This document shows positions 17,669-24,628 of a DNA stretch of 64,000 nucleotides, piece by piece. The notes beneath the pieces are model-generated. The model did not search any database, was not told where the DNA came from, and saw only the letters and a program-made list of their open reading frames with translations. The stretch is from Agromyces rhizosphaerae (GTDB lineage Bacteria > Actinomycetota > Actinomycetes > Actinomycetales > Microbacteriaceae): NCBI RefSeq assembly GCF_027925245.1, contig NZ_BSDP01000001.1, positions 1,922,001 to 1,986,000 of the forward strand, in the 5' to 3' direction. Positions within the stretch are counted from its first letter, which is position 1; every line of letters starts with the position of its first letter. The translations under genes and the position numbers were made by a program.

Positions 17669-17732
17669 CCGGCCAGTCCGCGGCGCAGCGGCCAGTCGTG
17701 CACGGCTGGCCCGCGCGACGCAGACTGGCCGG
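17669..17732. repeat. Nested palindromic repeat, GGCCAGTC family, copy 1
   Basis: In the divergent gap between the STAND gene and purM, CCGGCCAGTCCGCG (17669-17682) pairs with CGCAGACTGGCCGG (17719-17732) with one mismatch. Enclosed is a second palindrome, GGCCAG (17690-17695) and CTGGCC (17706-17711) around CGTGCACG. Copies with the same two-tier plan occur at 42742-42805 and 61050-61110. Their conservation between unrelated gaps argues for a repeat family rather than a local terminator. Confidence 0.85.
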
Positions 17733-17803
17733 CGCGGACGATTCGACGGGCGGCGAGGGTGAGCGGATGCCCCGCTGCGCGCACCGCCGGTACGCTGGAA
17801 GCC

Positions 17804-18910
17804 GTGACCAGCAACGCCTCCTACGCCGCCGCCGGTGTCGACACCGCGGCCGGCGACCTCGCCGTCGAACTGATGAAGGAGTCGGTCGCACGCACGCACG
17901 GGCCGAACGTGCTCGGCGGCGTCGGCGGATTCGCCGGGATGTTCGACCTGTCGTTCGCCAAGGAGTACGACCGGCCCCTGCTCGCGACCTCGACCGACGG
18001 CGTCGGCACGAAGATCGCGATCGCCCAGGCGCTCGACCGGCACGACACCATCGGCCAGGACCTCGTCGCCATGGTCGTCGACGACATCGTCGTGGTGGGT
18101 GCGAAGCCGCTGTTCATGACCGACTACATCGCGTGCGGCCGGGTCGTGCCCGAGCGCATCGCCGCGATCGTCACGGGCATCGCCAACGCGTGCGCCGAGA
18201 CCGGCACCGCGCTCGTCGGCGGCGAGACCGCCGAGCACCCGGGGCTCATGGGCCCCGACGACTACGACGTCGCGGGCGCGGCGGTCGGCGTGGTCGAGGC
18301 CGACCGCATGCTCGGCGCCGAGCGGGTGGCCGACGGCGACGCGGTCGTCGCCATCGCGTCGAGCGGCGTGCACTCCAACGGCTTCTCGCTCGTGCGGCAC
18401 ATCCTCGACCGGCGCGGCATCGGGTACCAGGACGCCTCGGCCGAGCTCGGCACCACCTGGGGCGAGGCGCTGCTCGAGCCGACGCGGCTCTACACCGGCC
18501 CGCTGGTCGCACTGCTCGACGACGAGCGCGTCGGTGGCGCGGTGCACGCGTTCTCGCACGTGACCGGCGGCGGCATCGCGGCGAACCTCGCGCGGGTGCT
18601 GCCGCGCGGGGCGTGGGTCGAGCTCGAGCGCTCCACCTGGTCGCCGCAGCCCGTGTTCCGCGTGCTCAGCGACCTCGCGGGCGACCCGCTCGAGGCGTCC
18701 GAGGGCACGTGGAACCTCGGCATCGGCTTCTTCGCGGTCGTGGCGGCGGATGCGGCTGCCGACGTGGTCGCCGAGCTCGGTCGCCTCGGGCTGCCGTCGT
18801 GGCAGGCGGGCACCGTGTCGACGGCCGCGCGCGACCTCGCCGGGTTCGAGCAGGGCGCGAAGGGCGTCGACGGCGGCGCCGTGCGACTGGTCGGCGCCTA
18901 CGCGTCCTGA
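17804..18910 (+). CDS. purM: Phosphoribosylformylglycinamidine cyclo-ligase (AIR synthase)
   Basis: PurM closes the imidazole ring (FGAM to AIR, with ATP) in purine synthesis. The 368-residue frame starts with GTG at 17804, giving VTSNASYAAAGVDTAAGDLAVELMK in the usual position. Motifs are GPNVLGGVGGFAGMFDL, STDGVGTKI, DDIVVVGAKPLFMTDYIA, GGETAEHPGLM and HVTGGGIAANLARVLP. It is separated from purF by about 13 kb of unrelated genes and is on the opposite strand, whereas the two are often adjacent in actinobacteria. A short convergent DUF3073 gene follows. Confidence 0.96.
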   Translation: MTSNASYAAAGVDTAAGDLAVELMKESVARTHGPNVLGGVGGFAGMFDLSFAKEYDRPLLATSTDGVGTKIAIAQALDRHDTIGQDLVAMVVDDIVVVGAKPLFMTDYIACGRVVPERIAAIVTGIANACAETGTALVGGETAEHPGLMGPDDYDVAGAAVGVVEADRMLGAERVADGDAVVAIASSGVHSNGFSLVRHILDRRGIGYQDASAELGTTWGEALLEPTRLYTGPLVALLDDERVGGAVHAFSHVTGGGIAANLARVLPRGAWVELERSTWSPQPVFRVLSDLAGDPLEASEGTWNLGIGFFAVVAADAAADVVAELGRLGLPSWQAGTVSTAARDLAGFEQGAKGVDGGAVRLVGAYAS

Positions 18911-19021
18911 CGTTCGTCGGGGCGCGCCGCGCGCGAGGGTCCGCCCGGGGCATCCGTCATCCGGGCATGCCGAGGCGGTCCGGCGGTCGGGTCGCGCCGG
19001 CTGCGAGGTGGGTGGCCCGGG

Positions 19022-19216
19022 TCAGGCCCGCTTCTGCTCGTCCGACGCGTAGTCGTCGTCGGCGTACTCCGACCACTTCGACGCCTCTTCGGCGTAGTGG
19101 TCGTCATGCCCGCTCGTGAGCTCGCGCTCGAGCGCATCGTAGTCGGTCTCGGGGCTGAAGTACTTCAGCTCCCGAGCGACCTTCGTGTGCTTGGCTTTCT
19201 GACGGCCGCGCCCCAT
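19022..19216 (-). CDS. DUF3073 family protein
   Basis: A 64-residue protein that starts MGRGRQKAKHTKVARELKYFSP at ATG 19214-19216, preceded by an AGGGGG ribosome site. The basic N-terminus and an acidic, Tyr-rich tail (SKWSEYADDDYASDEQKRA) are diagnostic of DUF3073, a small actinobacterial family usually found next to purM. No function is known. Longer upstream starts would add an unlikely Arg/Ser-rich leader. Confidence 0.9.
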   Translation of the reverse strand: MGRGRQKAKHTKVARELKYFSPETDYDALERELTSGHDDHYAEEASKWSEYADDDYASDEQKRA

Positions 19217-19391
19217 GCGTGACCCCCTAACGACGTCGGGCCGGTGCGAACATGAGCCTCGCCCGGCGCTCACTGATATGAACAGAATCCCGTTGGTCAG
19301 TTTAGCACCGTGATCGTGTGGCCCCGCCGCATGTAATCACAGCGTGGAATCCATTCTGCGAGCGTTCAGCGCGGCATGCTGAGATGTACGG

Positions 19392-20564
19392 GTGGAACAT
19401 GCATCGGAGGCCGTGAAGGTCGTGGTGATCGGCGCCGGCCAGGCCGGTCTGTCGGTCGCATACCACCTCCGTCGCTTCGAACTCGTGGCCGGCGAGGACT
19501 TCGTGATCCTCGACCGCACCGATCGCCCGGGCGGGGCATGGGCGCACCGGTGGGAGTCGTTGAAGCTCGGCACCGCCCACCGCGTGCACGACCTTCCCGG
19601 CATGGACCAGCTCGGCATCAGCTTCGACACGGCCGACCGCTCGCTGCCCGCACGGGACGTCGTCTCCGACTACTACGGCCGCTTCGAGCGCCACTACGAG
19701 CTCGACGTGGCGCGTCCCTTCAACGTGCAGCGCGTGGTCAACCGCGGCGTGGAACTGGAGGTGCACTTCCAGGACCTGCGTCCCCGCGAGGACGAGGCGC
19801 GCCCGTCGCGCGGGCTGTTCGGCCGGTGGAGCCGCCGCGCGGAGGACCAGGCCATCGCCCGCGAGGCCCCGACGGGCCAGGTCGTGACGCGCTTCCTCGT
19901 GAACGCGACCGGAACCTGGGGTGCGCCGTTCGTGCCCTACTACCCGGGCATGCGCGACTTCGCGGGTCGCCACCTGCACACCTCCGACTTCCGCTCGGCG
20001 GCCGATTTCCGGGGCCAGCAGGTGGTCGTGGTCGGCGGCGGCACGTCGGCGATCGGGTTCATGCTCGAACTGGAATCCGTCGCCGCGGGACTCACCTGGG
20101 TGTCGCGCCGGCCGATCGACTGGATCGAGTCGCAGGAGCTCGACCTCGAGGGGGCATCCGCCGCCGTCGCCATGCAGGACGAGGCGGCCCGTGCCGGGCG
20201 CGCCCTGCCCTCGGTCGTGAGCGGCACGGGGGTGCCGCGGAGCCGGCGCATCGCGGCCGGCATCGACCGCGGCCTGCTCGTGGCCAAGCCCATGTTCGAC
20301 CGCATCGAGCGTGCGGGCGTGCGCTGGAACGACGGCGACTTCGCGTTCGCCGACACGATCATCTGGGCGACCGGGTTCCGCCCGGAGCTCCGTCACCTGG
20401 CCCCGTTGAAGCTCCGCGAGAAGGCGGGCGGCGTCGCCGTCGGGCAGGGCGCATCGTGGGCGGACCCGCGCGTGTTCCTCGCCGGCTACGGCCCGCAGGC
20501 GTCCACGGTCGGGGCGAACCGGGCGGGGCGCATGATCGCGCGCCAGATCATGGCGATGCTCTAG
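19392..20564 (+). CDS. FAD-dependent oxidoreductase, flavin-monooxygenase-like
   Basis: A 390-residue flavoprotein with GTG start at 19392. The FAD Rossmann motif VVVIGAGQAGLSVAYHLRR sits at residues 9-27. A second dinucleotide motif VVVVGGGTSAIG (about 210) binds NAD(P)H, and the family ATGF box reads IIWATGFRPE. This order matches YlaK/CzcO-like and FMO-related oxidoreductases that hydroxylate or oxidise small molecules. The substrate is unknown. Its stop lies 2 bp from the convergent FluC gene's stop, so no separate terminator fits between them. Confidence 0.85.
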   Translation: MEHASEAVKVVVIGAGQAGLSVAYHLRRFELVAGEDFVILDRTDRPGGAWAHRWESLKLGTAHRVHDLPGMDQLGISFDTADRSLPARDVVSDYYGRFERHYELDVARPFNVQRVVNRGVELEVHFQDLRPREDEARPSRGLFGRWSRRAEDQAIAREAPTGQVVTRFLVNATGTWGAPFVPYYPGMRDFAGRHLHTSDFRSAADFRGQQVVVVGGGTSAIGFMLELESVAAGLTWVSRRPIDWIESQELDLEGASAAVAMQDEAARAGRALPSVVSGTGVPRSRRIAAGIDRGLLVAKPMFDRIERAGVRWNDGDFAFADTIIWATGFRPELRHLAPLKLREKAGGVAVGQGASWADPRVFLAGYGPQASTVGANRAGRMIARQIMAML

Positions 20565-20565
20565 T

Positions 20566-20943
20566 TCAGACGAGCATCCCGAGCCACACACCGAGCGCGG
20601 CCGCGAGCACCGAGAGCACGAGCATGCCGAGCCCGCTCGCGAGTCCGGCGGTGAGGCGCCGCTCGAGCAGCAGGCGCACGGTCTCCGCGCTCGCCGTGCT
20701 GAAGGTCGTGTAGCCGCCGAGGAACCCGGCGCCGAGCACGAGGTGCACCTCCTCGGAGACGACCCCGGAGCCGGCGAGGCCGACCACGAAGCCCAGCACG
20801 AGCGACCCGGTCACGTTCACGACCGTGGTCGCCCAAGGGTAGGCGGACACGATGCGTGCGCGCAGCAGGCCGTCGACCACGAACCGGCATGCGGCGCCGA
20901 CGCCTCCCGCGAGGGCGATGCCGAGGAACAGCAGCGGGCTCAC
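20566..20943 (-). CDS. crcB: Fluoride channel FluC/CrcB, subunit 1
   Basis: A 125-residue, four-helix fluoride-exporting channel protein. The signatures are GGVGAACRFVVDGLL in helix 1, VNVTGSLVLGF with the pore Asn in helix 2, and GGYTTFSTAS in helix 3, which supplies the fluoride-contacting Phe and Ser/Thr. It overlaps the second FluC gene by ATGA, an arrangement typical of heterodimeric Fluc pairs. The third gene upstream is a universal stress protein in the same operon. Confidence 0.93.
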   Translation of the reverse strand: MSPLLFLGIALAGGVGAACRFVVDGLLRARIVSAYPWATTVVNVTGSLVLGFVVGLAGSGVVSEEVHLVLGAGFLGGYTTFSTASAETVRLLLERRLTAGLASGLGMLVLSVLAAALGVWLGMLV

Positions 20944-21374
20944 GCGGTCGCCTCGGCGTCGCGGCGGCGCACCAGCGTGCCGGCGGCGATGATGCCCGCG
21001 AAGGTCGCCGCCGCGCCGAGCACGACCGTGCCGAGCGCGTTCAGCAGCGCGAGGCCGACGAGCCCGGCCTGGAGCAACTCGACCGTGCCGACCGCGAAGG
21101 CGCTGTAGGTCGTGAACCCGCCGAGCACCCCCGTGCCGACGGAGAGCCGGATCGCGCGGCGACGCCCGGCGTCGGGGCCGAGCCGCAGCAGCACCTCGAG
21201 CAGCATGCCGAGCGCGAATGCGCCGAGCACGTTGACGATGAGCAGGGTCAGCGGGAAGTCCCCGCGGTCGGGGAAGGCCAGCGTCGCGCCCTCGCGCAGC
21301 GCAGTGCCGACCGCACCGCCCGCCGCGACGAGGGCGACGGTCGACGGCCGCAGGTGCACCGGGCGATGGGTCAC
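20940..21374 (-). CDS. crcB: Fluoride channel FluC/CrcB, subunit 2
   Basis: A 144-residue paralogue starting with GTG at 21372-21374, which overlaps the stop of the universal stress gene. It keeps AGGAVGTALREG, VNVLGAFALGM and GVLGGFTTYSAF. Relative to subunit 1, the helix-3 motif has TTYSAF in place of TTFSTA. One of the two pore walls may therefore be specialised, as in known asymmetric heterodimers. A basic C-terminal tail (VRRRDAE) should be cytoplasmic. I looked for a fluoride riboswitch upstream of the operon and saw none. Confidence 0.92.
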   Translation of the reverse strand: MTHRPVHLRPSTVALVAAGGAVGTALREGATLAFPDRGDFPLTLLIVNVLGAFALGMLLEVLLRLGPDAGRRRAIRLSVGTGVLGGFTTYSAFAVGTVELLQAGLVGLALLNALGTVVLGAAATFAGIIAAGTLVRRRDAEATA

Positions 21375-21880
21375 GGCTCGTCCCACGGCAGCTTCTCGCC
21401 GTCGGCGACGGGCTGCAGCGGGACGACGACCACCGGCCGGCACTGGCGGTGGGACAGCTGGGCGGCGATCGAGCCGCTCAGGAACTCGGCGAGCCCCGCG
21501 AGCATGCCGCGCTCGCGGGTGCCGACGACGATGAGCTCGGCGTCGACCTCGTCGGCGAGGTGCTCCAGCTCGCGCGACGCGTTGCCGGCGAGCAGGTGCA
21601 CCCGCCAGGCGATGCCCGTGTCGGCGAGTTCGCGCTGGAGGTACTGCTCGATCGCGGCGGCGGTCTCCTCGGCCGCATCCGTCACCCCGTCGGGGTCGAT
21701 CGGCACGGCGAGGATCGAGCCGTCGATGTTGGTCGAGATGGCATAGCTCGACACGTCGACGTACGCGCACTCGAGCGGCACCCCGAAGGTCGCGGCGAGC
21801 CGGGCGGCGTAGCGGACGACCGCGGAGGGCTGGCCGGGCACGATTCCGGCGACGATCGGTCGAGCGGGGGTGTCGGGCAT
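21371..21880 (-). CDS. Universal stress protein (UspA family)
   Basis: A 169-residue cytoplasmic protein; ATG at 21878-21880 is chosen because AGGAGG stands at the right distance before it. The N-terminus (RPIVAGIVPGQPS) and the C-terminal VVGTRERGMLAGLAEFLSGSIAAQLSHRQCRPVVVVP fit the ATP-binding Usp fold, whose usual signature is GxxGxxxxxxGSVxxxxxxxxxxPVxVV. It is the first gene of an operon with the two FluC genes (GTGA overlap). It may therefore respond to halide or acid stress, which is inferred only from this linkage. Confidence 0.85.
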   Translation of the reverse strand: MPDTPARPIVAGIVPGQPSAVVRYAARLAATFGVPLECAYVDVSSYAISTNIDGSILAVPIDPDGVTDAAEETAAAIEQYLQRELADTGIAWRVHLLAGNASRELEHLADEVDAELIVVGTRERGMLAGLAEFLSGSIAAQLSHRQCRPVVVVPLQPVADGEKLPWDEP

Positions 21881-21967
21881 GGGTGCCTCCTCGCGGGCCT
21901 CGAGGCCCACACTACGCCCGTGGGCCGCGCGTTCGCGGGCGACCTGCCCCGAGCGCGCGGCGTGCCG

Positions 21968-22594
21968 TCAGTCGGCGCGCAATCGCGTCAGCACGTCGTC
22001 GCGCACGTCGGCGAGACGGGTCCGCAGCAGGTCGACTGCCTCGGCCGAGACCTGGCCGCGACGCGCGTGGGTGCGGAGGTCGGTGCGCAGCTGCTGCCGG
22101 AACGCGTTGATCACGAGATCGGCCTCGTGCACCGCCCGCCCGTCGGGGTCGGGGGCCGCGGTCGTCGCGCTGGTCGCCTCCGCCGCGGCCTCGCGCGCGG
22201 CGCGCTTGGCCTCGCGCGCGGCACTCGCCAGGTCGGCGCGCATGCTCCGCAGCGCCTCGTTGACGTTCTCGCGCACCTCGTCGGCGAGCCGGCTGACCGA
22301 GTCGGTGACCTCGGCCTCGATCGACTCGAGCTCGTGCTCGCGCTCGGCGAGCTCGGCGCGGCCCGCGTCGGTGATCTCGTAGACGGTCTTGCGCCCGTCG
22401 GCGGTCTTCACGACGAGTCCCTCCGCCTCGAGCTTGGCCAGCCGCGGGTAGATCGTGCCGGCGCTCGGGCTGTAGGTGCCGCCGAACCGGTCGGAGAGCG
22501 CCTGGATGAGCTCGTAGCCGTGGCGCGGCTGCTCGGCCAGCAGGCTCAGCAGGTACAGCCGCAGGCTGCCGTGGGAGAAGACGGGCGGGGTCAT
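21968..22594 (-). CDS. PadR-family transcriptional regulator
   Basis: A 208-residue regulator. Residues 1-85 are the PadR winged helix (LRLYLLSLLAEQPRHGYELIQALSDRFGG, then SAGTIYPRLAKLEAEGLV, and DGRKTVYEITDAGR). A long Ala/Glu/Arg-rich helical region follows for dimerisation. Its ATG overlaps the stop of the DUF4097 gene (ATGA), so both come from one transcript starting near 23.48 kb. The promoter contains two CGATATATCG-centred palindromes, which are good candidates for autoregulatory PadR sites. Confidence 0.9.
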   Translation of the reverse strand: MTPPVFSHGSLRLYLLSLLAEQPRHGYELIQALSDRFGGTYSPSAGTIYPRLAKLEAEGLVVKTADGRKTVYEITDAGRAELAEREHELESIEAEVTDSVSRLADEVRENVNEALRSMRADLASAAREAKRAAREAAAEATSATTAAPDPDGRAVHEADLVINAFRQQLRTDLRTHARRGQVSAEAVDLLRTRLADVRDDVLTRLRAD

Positions 22595-23451
22595 GCCGTG
22601 GCCGTCGCTTCGGCGTCGGTCTCGCCCGGGGCATCCGCCTGCTCGCCCGGCTGGCGGCGCATGACCGACACGTTGCCCGAGACGGAGTTGGCGCCGAAGT
22701 CGGTCCAGGTGCCCGCGAGCTCGCCCACCGTGCGTTCGAACCCCTTGCCGCGGGTGCCGCGGATCGTGGCGTCGTCGAGGAAGATCGTGCCGCTGACCGT
22801 GTTCACGCGGTAGCGGGCGCTCACGTCGGCGTCGAGCCGCACCGTGAGGTCGCCCGAGATGGTGTTCGAGTCGATGCGGCTCGGCACGCCGTCGAGGTCG
22901 AGGATCATGTCGCCCGACACGGTGTCGCCGAAGAACCGGGTGACGGTGCCGGTCGCGGCGATGTCGCCCGAGACCGAGTGCGCGCCGATGCGGCCCTCGT
23001 GCGTGCCGACCGAGATCTCGCCCGTGACGCTGTTGAGGTCGAGGTCGCCGGTGTGCCGGTCGATGGTGAGGTCGCCGTTCACCGTGCTGAGCTTCGCGTC
23101 GCCCACGAATCCGGAGATGAGCGCGTCGGCCGAGACCACCCCGAGCTTCAGCGCGATGTCGCGCGGGGCGAGGATCGAGACCTGCGCGCGCATGTTGCCG
23201 CGGAACCCCTTGAACACGTCGAGGAAGTTGTCCCAGCGCAGCTGCGGGTGGTCGACCTCGACCTTGCTGCCGTCGATCTCGACGCGCAGGTCGCGGCCGC
23301 GCACATCGGAGACCTCGATGCGCAGGCCGGGCTCGTCGTGGGCGATGACCGTGACGCTGCCGCCGACCATCCCGATCTTGAGCGAGCGTGCGAGTTCGAT
23401 GTCGATCACCCGGCTCTGCCCGGGCTCGATGATCCACTTCTCCATGGCCAT
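22591..23451 (-). CDS. DUF4097-family beta-helix protein
   Basis: A 286-residue protein, starting at ATG 23449-23451 about 10 nt after a GGAGGA ribosome site. It consists of many short beta repeats with recurring SGD/NGD turns (VNGDLTI, VSGDIAA, VSGDMIL, ISGDLTV, VSGTIFL, VSGNVSV), as in DUF4097 adhesin-like right-handed helices. There is no signal peptide, so it is probably cytoplasmic. DUF4097 proteins are commonly coupled to PadR or envelope-stress regulators; function unknown. The following PadR gene overlaps it. Confidence 0.85.
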   Translation of the reverse strand: MAMEKWIIEPGQSRVIDIELARSLKIGMVGGSVTVIAHDEPGLRIEVSDVRGRDLRVEIDGSKVEVDHPQLRWDNFLDVFKGFRGNMRAQVSILAPRDIALKLGVVSADALISGFVGDAKLSTVNGDLTIDRHTGDLDLNSVTGEISVGTHEGRIGAHSVSGDIAATGTVTRFFGDTVSGDMILDLDGVPSRIDSNTISGDLTVRLDADVSARYRVNTVSGTIFLDDATIRGTRGKGFERTVGELAGTWTDFGANSVSGNVSVMRRQPGEQADAPGETDAEATATA

Positions 23452-23501
23452 GACGTGCGTTCCTCCCGGAGGGCATCCGGCATCTGCGGGATGCGGTCGA
23501 T

Positions 23502-23544
23502 AACGCGATATATCGCGTTCTGCCAGAGTCACGATATATCGCGT
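23502..23544. promoter_or_regulatory. Two candidate PadR operators
   Basis: AACGCGATATATCGCGTT is a perfect 18-bp palindrome at 23502-23519. A second site with the same ACGATATATCGCGT core lies at 23531-23544, its centre 26 bp from the first. Both are upstream of the DUF4097-padR operon and are strikingly A/T-rich for this genome. The 26-bp centre spacing, about 2.5 helix turns, suggests two dimers. PadR binding is inferred from position and symmetry. Confidence 0.75.
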
Positions 23545-23580
23545 TTTAGCAGCGCGCAAGGCCGAATCGCGAAATCCGTA

Positions 23581-23611
23581 TTGACCTTGACGCTGCGTCA
23601 ACTTCTATCGT
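23581..23611 (+). promoter_or_regulatory. MerR-type promoter with 19-bp spacer
   Basis: TTGACC (23581-23586) and TATCGT (23606-23611) are separated by 19 bp, the over-long spacer characteristic of MerR-activated promoters. The spacer holds a perfect inverted repeat TTGACG-ctg-CGTCAA (23587-23601). The regulator gene itself starts 60 bp downstream, so it is probably autoregulated. Confidence 0.82.
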
Positions 23612-23670
23612 GGAGGCACGCCCGCATCGATGACGGGCGCGGACACGGCCGCGCACGAAGCGAGGACGAG

Positions 23671-24429
23671 ATGGACTGGTCGATCCAGGAGATCGCGCGC
23701 ATCGCCGGCACGACGAGCCGCACGCTGCGTCACTACGACGACATCGGGCTGCTGCCGCCGAGTCGCGTGGCCGCGAACGGCTACCGGCACTACGACCGCG
23801 ACGCGCTCGTGCGCCTGCAGCGCATCCTCCTGCTGCGCGAGCTCGGCCTCGGGCTGCCCGCGATCGCGGAGGTGCTCGGCAACGAGCCACGCGAGGTGCA
23901 CGCGCTGCACGGCCACCTCGAGTGGCTGCGGCGGGAACAGGAACGGCTCGCGAGGCAGGCCGCCTCGGTCGAGCGCACCATCGAGGCACTGGAGGGAGGT
24001 GAGCAGCTCATGGCAGAGCAGATGTTCGACGGCTTCGACCACACGCAGTACAAGGACGAGGTCGAGCAGCGCTGGGGCGCGGATGCGTACGCGAAGTCCG
24101 ACGCCTGGTGGCGCGGCAAGAGCGCCGCGGAGCAGGAGTCGTGGAAGGCCGAGTCGGCCGCGCTGGGCCGGGACTGGGCGGATGCCGCGGAGCGCGGCGT
24201 CGCACCCGACGGCGACGAGGCGCAGGCACTGGCCGCCCGTCACGCGGCGTGGCTGGGGTCGATCCCCGGCACCCCCGGTTCCGACCGGGGACGTCCGGTG
24301 AAGGAGTACGTGCTGGGACTCGGCGACATGTACGTCGCCGACCCGCGGTTCGCGAAGAACTACGGCGGCCAGCACGGCGCGGAGTTCGTGCGCGATGCGC
24401 TCGCGATCTACGCCGAGCGCAACCTGTAG
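23671..24429 (+). CDS. MerR-family regulator with TipAS ligand domain
   Basis: A 252-residue protein. Residues 1-70 are a MerR DNA-binding domain (WSIQEIARIAGTTSRTLRHYDDIGLLPPSRVAANGYRHY), residues about 75-110 a coiled coil, and residues 115-252 a TipAS antibiotic-binding domain (EEVEQRWG-like KDEVEQRWGADAYAKSD, later GLGDMYVADPRFAKNYGG...GAEFVRDALAIYAE). TipAS proteins sense thiopeptides and other bulky drugs. No resistance gene is in the same transcription unit, so only autoregulation is predicted here. The start has GAGGACGAG before ATG. A strong terminator hairpin follows. Confidence 0.92.
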   Translation: MDWSIQEIARIAGTTSRTLRHYDDIGLLPPSRVAANGYRHYDRDALVRLQRILLLRELGLGLPAIAEVLGNEPREVHALHGHLEWLRREQERLARQAASVERTIEALEGGEQLMAEQMFDGFDHTQYKDEVEQRWGADAYAKSDAWWRGKSAAEQESWKAESAALGRDWADAAERGVAPDGDEAQALAARHAAWLGSIPGTPGSDRGRPVKEYVLGLGDMYVADPRFAKNYGGQHGAEFVRDALAIYAERNL

Positions 24430-24434
24430 GACGA

Positions 24435-24470
24435 CGGATGCCCCGGGGCCGGTGCGCCCCGGGGCATCCG
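24435..24470 (+). terminator. Terminator hairpin after the MerR-TipAS gene
   Basis: CGGATGCCCCGGGG (24435-24448) and CCCCGGGGCATCCG (24457-24470) form a perfect 14-bp stem with an 8-nt loop, 6 bp after the stop. It lacks a T-tract, as is common in high-GC actinobacteria. It could serve both the MerR gene and the opposing small gene ending at 24488. Confidence 0.82.
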
Positions 24471-24487
24471 CTCGTGCCGGCGAGCCG

Positions 24488-24598
24488 TCAGGTGTCGCGG
24501 GTCGGGATGCGGCGGTAGCCGTCGCGGAGCCAGTCGACGAGGGTCCAGCCGATGCCGGCGACGGCGATCGCGGCGAGGGCGGTCATGAACGCGAGCAT
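24488..24598 (-). CDS. 36-residue single-span membrane protein
   Basis: A very short gene with an excellent GAGGAGGAG ribosome site ending 2 nt before ATG 24596-24598. The peptide starts MLAFMTALAAIAVAGIGWTL, a single transmembrane helix, and ends with a basic tail, WLRDGYRRIPTRDT. Similar micro-proteins with a DGYRR(V/I)PTR tail recur in related genomes in my memory. The helix-plus-basic-tail layout predicts Nout-Cin insertion. Function unknown. It lies 30 bp beyond the end of the yczE-like gene... its own start faces that gene's 3' end on the same strand. Confidence 0.65.
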   Translation of the reverse strand: MLAFMTALAAIAVAGIGWTLVDWLRDGYRRIPTRDT

Positions 24599-24628
24599 GT
24601 CTCCTCCTCTCCTCGGATGCGTGCGGGT

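Noticed and set aside
18911..19021. Terminator between purM and the DUF3073 gene
   Set aside because: GC-rich segments are present but I could not find arms that pair cleanly.
14254..19119. Very long plus-strand open frame opposite the STAND gene and through purM
   Set aside because: It is antisense to genes with clear domains, is dominated by Arg/Ala/His/Gly and has no ribosome site. High GC leaves few stop codons, so it is a shadow frame.
21881..21967. Possible fluoride riboswitch before the Usp-FluC operon
   Set aside because: The 87-bp gap shows no recognisable fluoride-aptamer core or pseudoknot pattern by eye.
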